64,000 nt of DNA from Acidimicrobiales bacterium (lineage in GTDB: Bacteria > Actinomycetota > Acidimicrobiia > Acidimicrobiales > SZUA-35), in contig JAWKIO010000005.1 in NCBI GenBank assembly GCA_041394265.1, forward strand, positions 3,534,001 to 3,598,000. Reading direction: 5' to 3'. The notes under the pieces are model-generated. The model did not search any database, was not told the origin of the DNA, and saw only the letters and a list, made by a program, of their open reading frames with translations. This document shows, piece after piece, positions 63,234 through 64,000 of the stretch (the first letter of the stretch is position 1; each line of letters starts with the position of its first letter). Both the position numbers and the translations under genes were made by a program.

Positions 63234-63989
63234 CTACGACTCCAATTCGTTGACCTCTTGAAAAAGCTTCCCGGCGCGAGCTGTAGCCGCCTCCCACCAT
63301 GCCCAATGCTCGGGGTGTTCTTCTGCCATCCGAGGGTCGAACCCGAAGTCGGTCTGACGTCGTTCGACAAACTCCCTCGCCGTGGAGCTTGACCCGGCGA
63401 CATTGTTGGTGATCGCAAGCGGGTTCGCACGAGGCCATGCAGCGAGGAGGAGGTCGAACGAGTCCGCACCGGAAACCAAGTGGTAGCTGGACCCGGTTGG
63501 CACGAGGCCCGGTCCTCCGGGAACGAACGTCAGGTAGCCGTGGTCGAGGTAGTAGATCCAGGATTCGAAGATTTCGGAGAGGGAACCGGCCGCATAGCAG
63601 TTGTGCTCGTGGTCAAGGGCGTTCAGCCGGTACACCTCGCCTCGATGCTTTTCGTCGAGTGCGAGTGCGAGGTGTGTGACACCTGGATAGGAGAACACGA
63701 TCGCAGTGGAACGCGGTTCGAAGGGGCCACCCTCGAGTGGGGCGGCATCGCGGATCTGCATCTCCAAAGTGTTGCTTGGCAATGGCCAGTGAAAGTGGTT
63801 GAGGGGATATCCTGCGCAGCCGTTGTGACGCTCAGCCAGAATGATCAGCTCATTGGTGAGGGGTTCGCCGAAGAGGCGTTCGGCGAGCCTGATGCTCTGG
63901 GCTGTTGCCGGTGGGTTCGGCTGGAGGAGCCCAGGGGCCGCTTCTTCGATCTTGGCTTCCAGCTCGTCGATGAGTTCAACAAATGTCAC
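63234..63989 (-). CDS. SMI1/KNR4 (SUKH) family protein
   Basis: A 251-residue soluble protein. The N-terminal 150 residues show the SUKH pattern: SIRLAERLFGEPLTNELIIL with AERHNG, HWPLPSNTLEMQI, an acidic loop, and FSYPGVTHLALALDEKHRGE followed by VYRLNALDHE and SLSEIFESWIYYL. SUKH proteins are commonly immunity proteins of polymorphic toxin systems, but many are solitary, and no toxin is adjacent here. ATG 63989; the gene is complete. Confidence 0.82.
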   Translation of the reverse strand: MTFVELIDELEAKIEEAAPGLLQPNPPATAQSIRLAERLFGEPLTNELIILAERHNGCAGYPLNHFHWPLPSNTLEMQIRDAAPLEGGPFEPRSTAIVFSYPGVTHLALALDEKHRGEVYRLNALDHEHNCYAAGSLSEIFESWIYYLDHGYLTFVPGGPGLVPTGSSYHLVSGADSFDLLLAAWPRANPLAITNNVAGSSSTAREFVERRQTDFGFDPRMAEEHPEHWAWWEAATARAGKLFQEVNELES

Positions 63990-64000
63990 TGCGGCAGGCA

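Overview
The window is GC-rich DNA with dense, often ATGA-overlapping genes and mostly actinobacterial gene families: a SCO6880-type conjugation protein, a Tad pilus set with a LysM/BTAD protein, an ECF sigma factor with a membrane partner, and MoxR/beta-propeller genes. No rRNA, tRNA or housekeeping marker was seen. Assignment to Actinomycetota, possibly an Ilumatobacter-like Acidimicrobiia lineage, is inference from gene style.

Layout. 1-9.5 kb is a stack of mobile elements inside one RES-domain gene. The gene (minus strand) is cut by an IS256-type element near its N-terminus and by an IS3 element (IS3-D) in the RES domain. IS3-D is cut by a second IS3 (IS3-A), and IS3-A is cut by a Tn554-like tyrosine-recombinase transposon. 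Another IS256 copy lies at the left edge. 9.7-16.8 kb is a six-gene type IV secretion/conjugation operon (coupling ATPase, VirB4-like ATPase, SCO6880, TrbL/VirB6-like, VirB8-like, VirB2-like). A divergent lytic transglycosylase/M23 peptidase gene follows. 18.9-29.0 kb is a tightly coupled Tad pilus operon (two lipid- or secretion-targeted proteins, CpaB, CpaE, CpaF, TadB, TadC, pilin, TadE, TadE, TadG-like, LysM/BTAD). 29-36.7 kb holds an HxlR regulator, unknown genes, a tyrosine integrase, an IS256 copy and a pentapeptide-repeat protein. 36.9-40.4 kb holds a Shedu-like nuclease gene and a group II intron with a frameshifted reverse transcriptase. 41-43.3 kb is an RDD gene split by a third IS3 (IS3-B), whose right part is a base-level patchwork. 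44.7-50.5 kb is a four-gene MoxR / vWA / beta-propeller system. 50.6-64 kb holds membrane and lipoproteins, an IS21 element, an ECF sigma/membrane-propeller pair, a DUF4214 protein, a lipoprotein gene split in frame by IS256, and an SMI1/KNR4 (SUKH) protein.

Two points stand out. First, about ten copies of a roughly 50-bp intergenic repeat (two direct half-sites around a variable, sometimes hairpin-forming core) lie between 36.6 and 63.1 kb. All are in the same orientation, none was seen left of 36 kb, and the IS21 element sits exactly in one copy. Second, the MoxR-vWA-propeller operon and the Shedu-like gene, with RES, SUKH and pentapeptide genes nearby, make this an accessory region rich in conflict-type genes. 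Many frameshifts fall in multi-copy mobile genes, so sequence or assembly error must be weighed against real decay.
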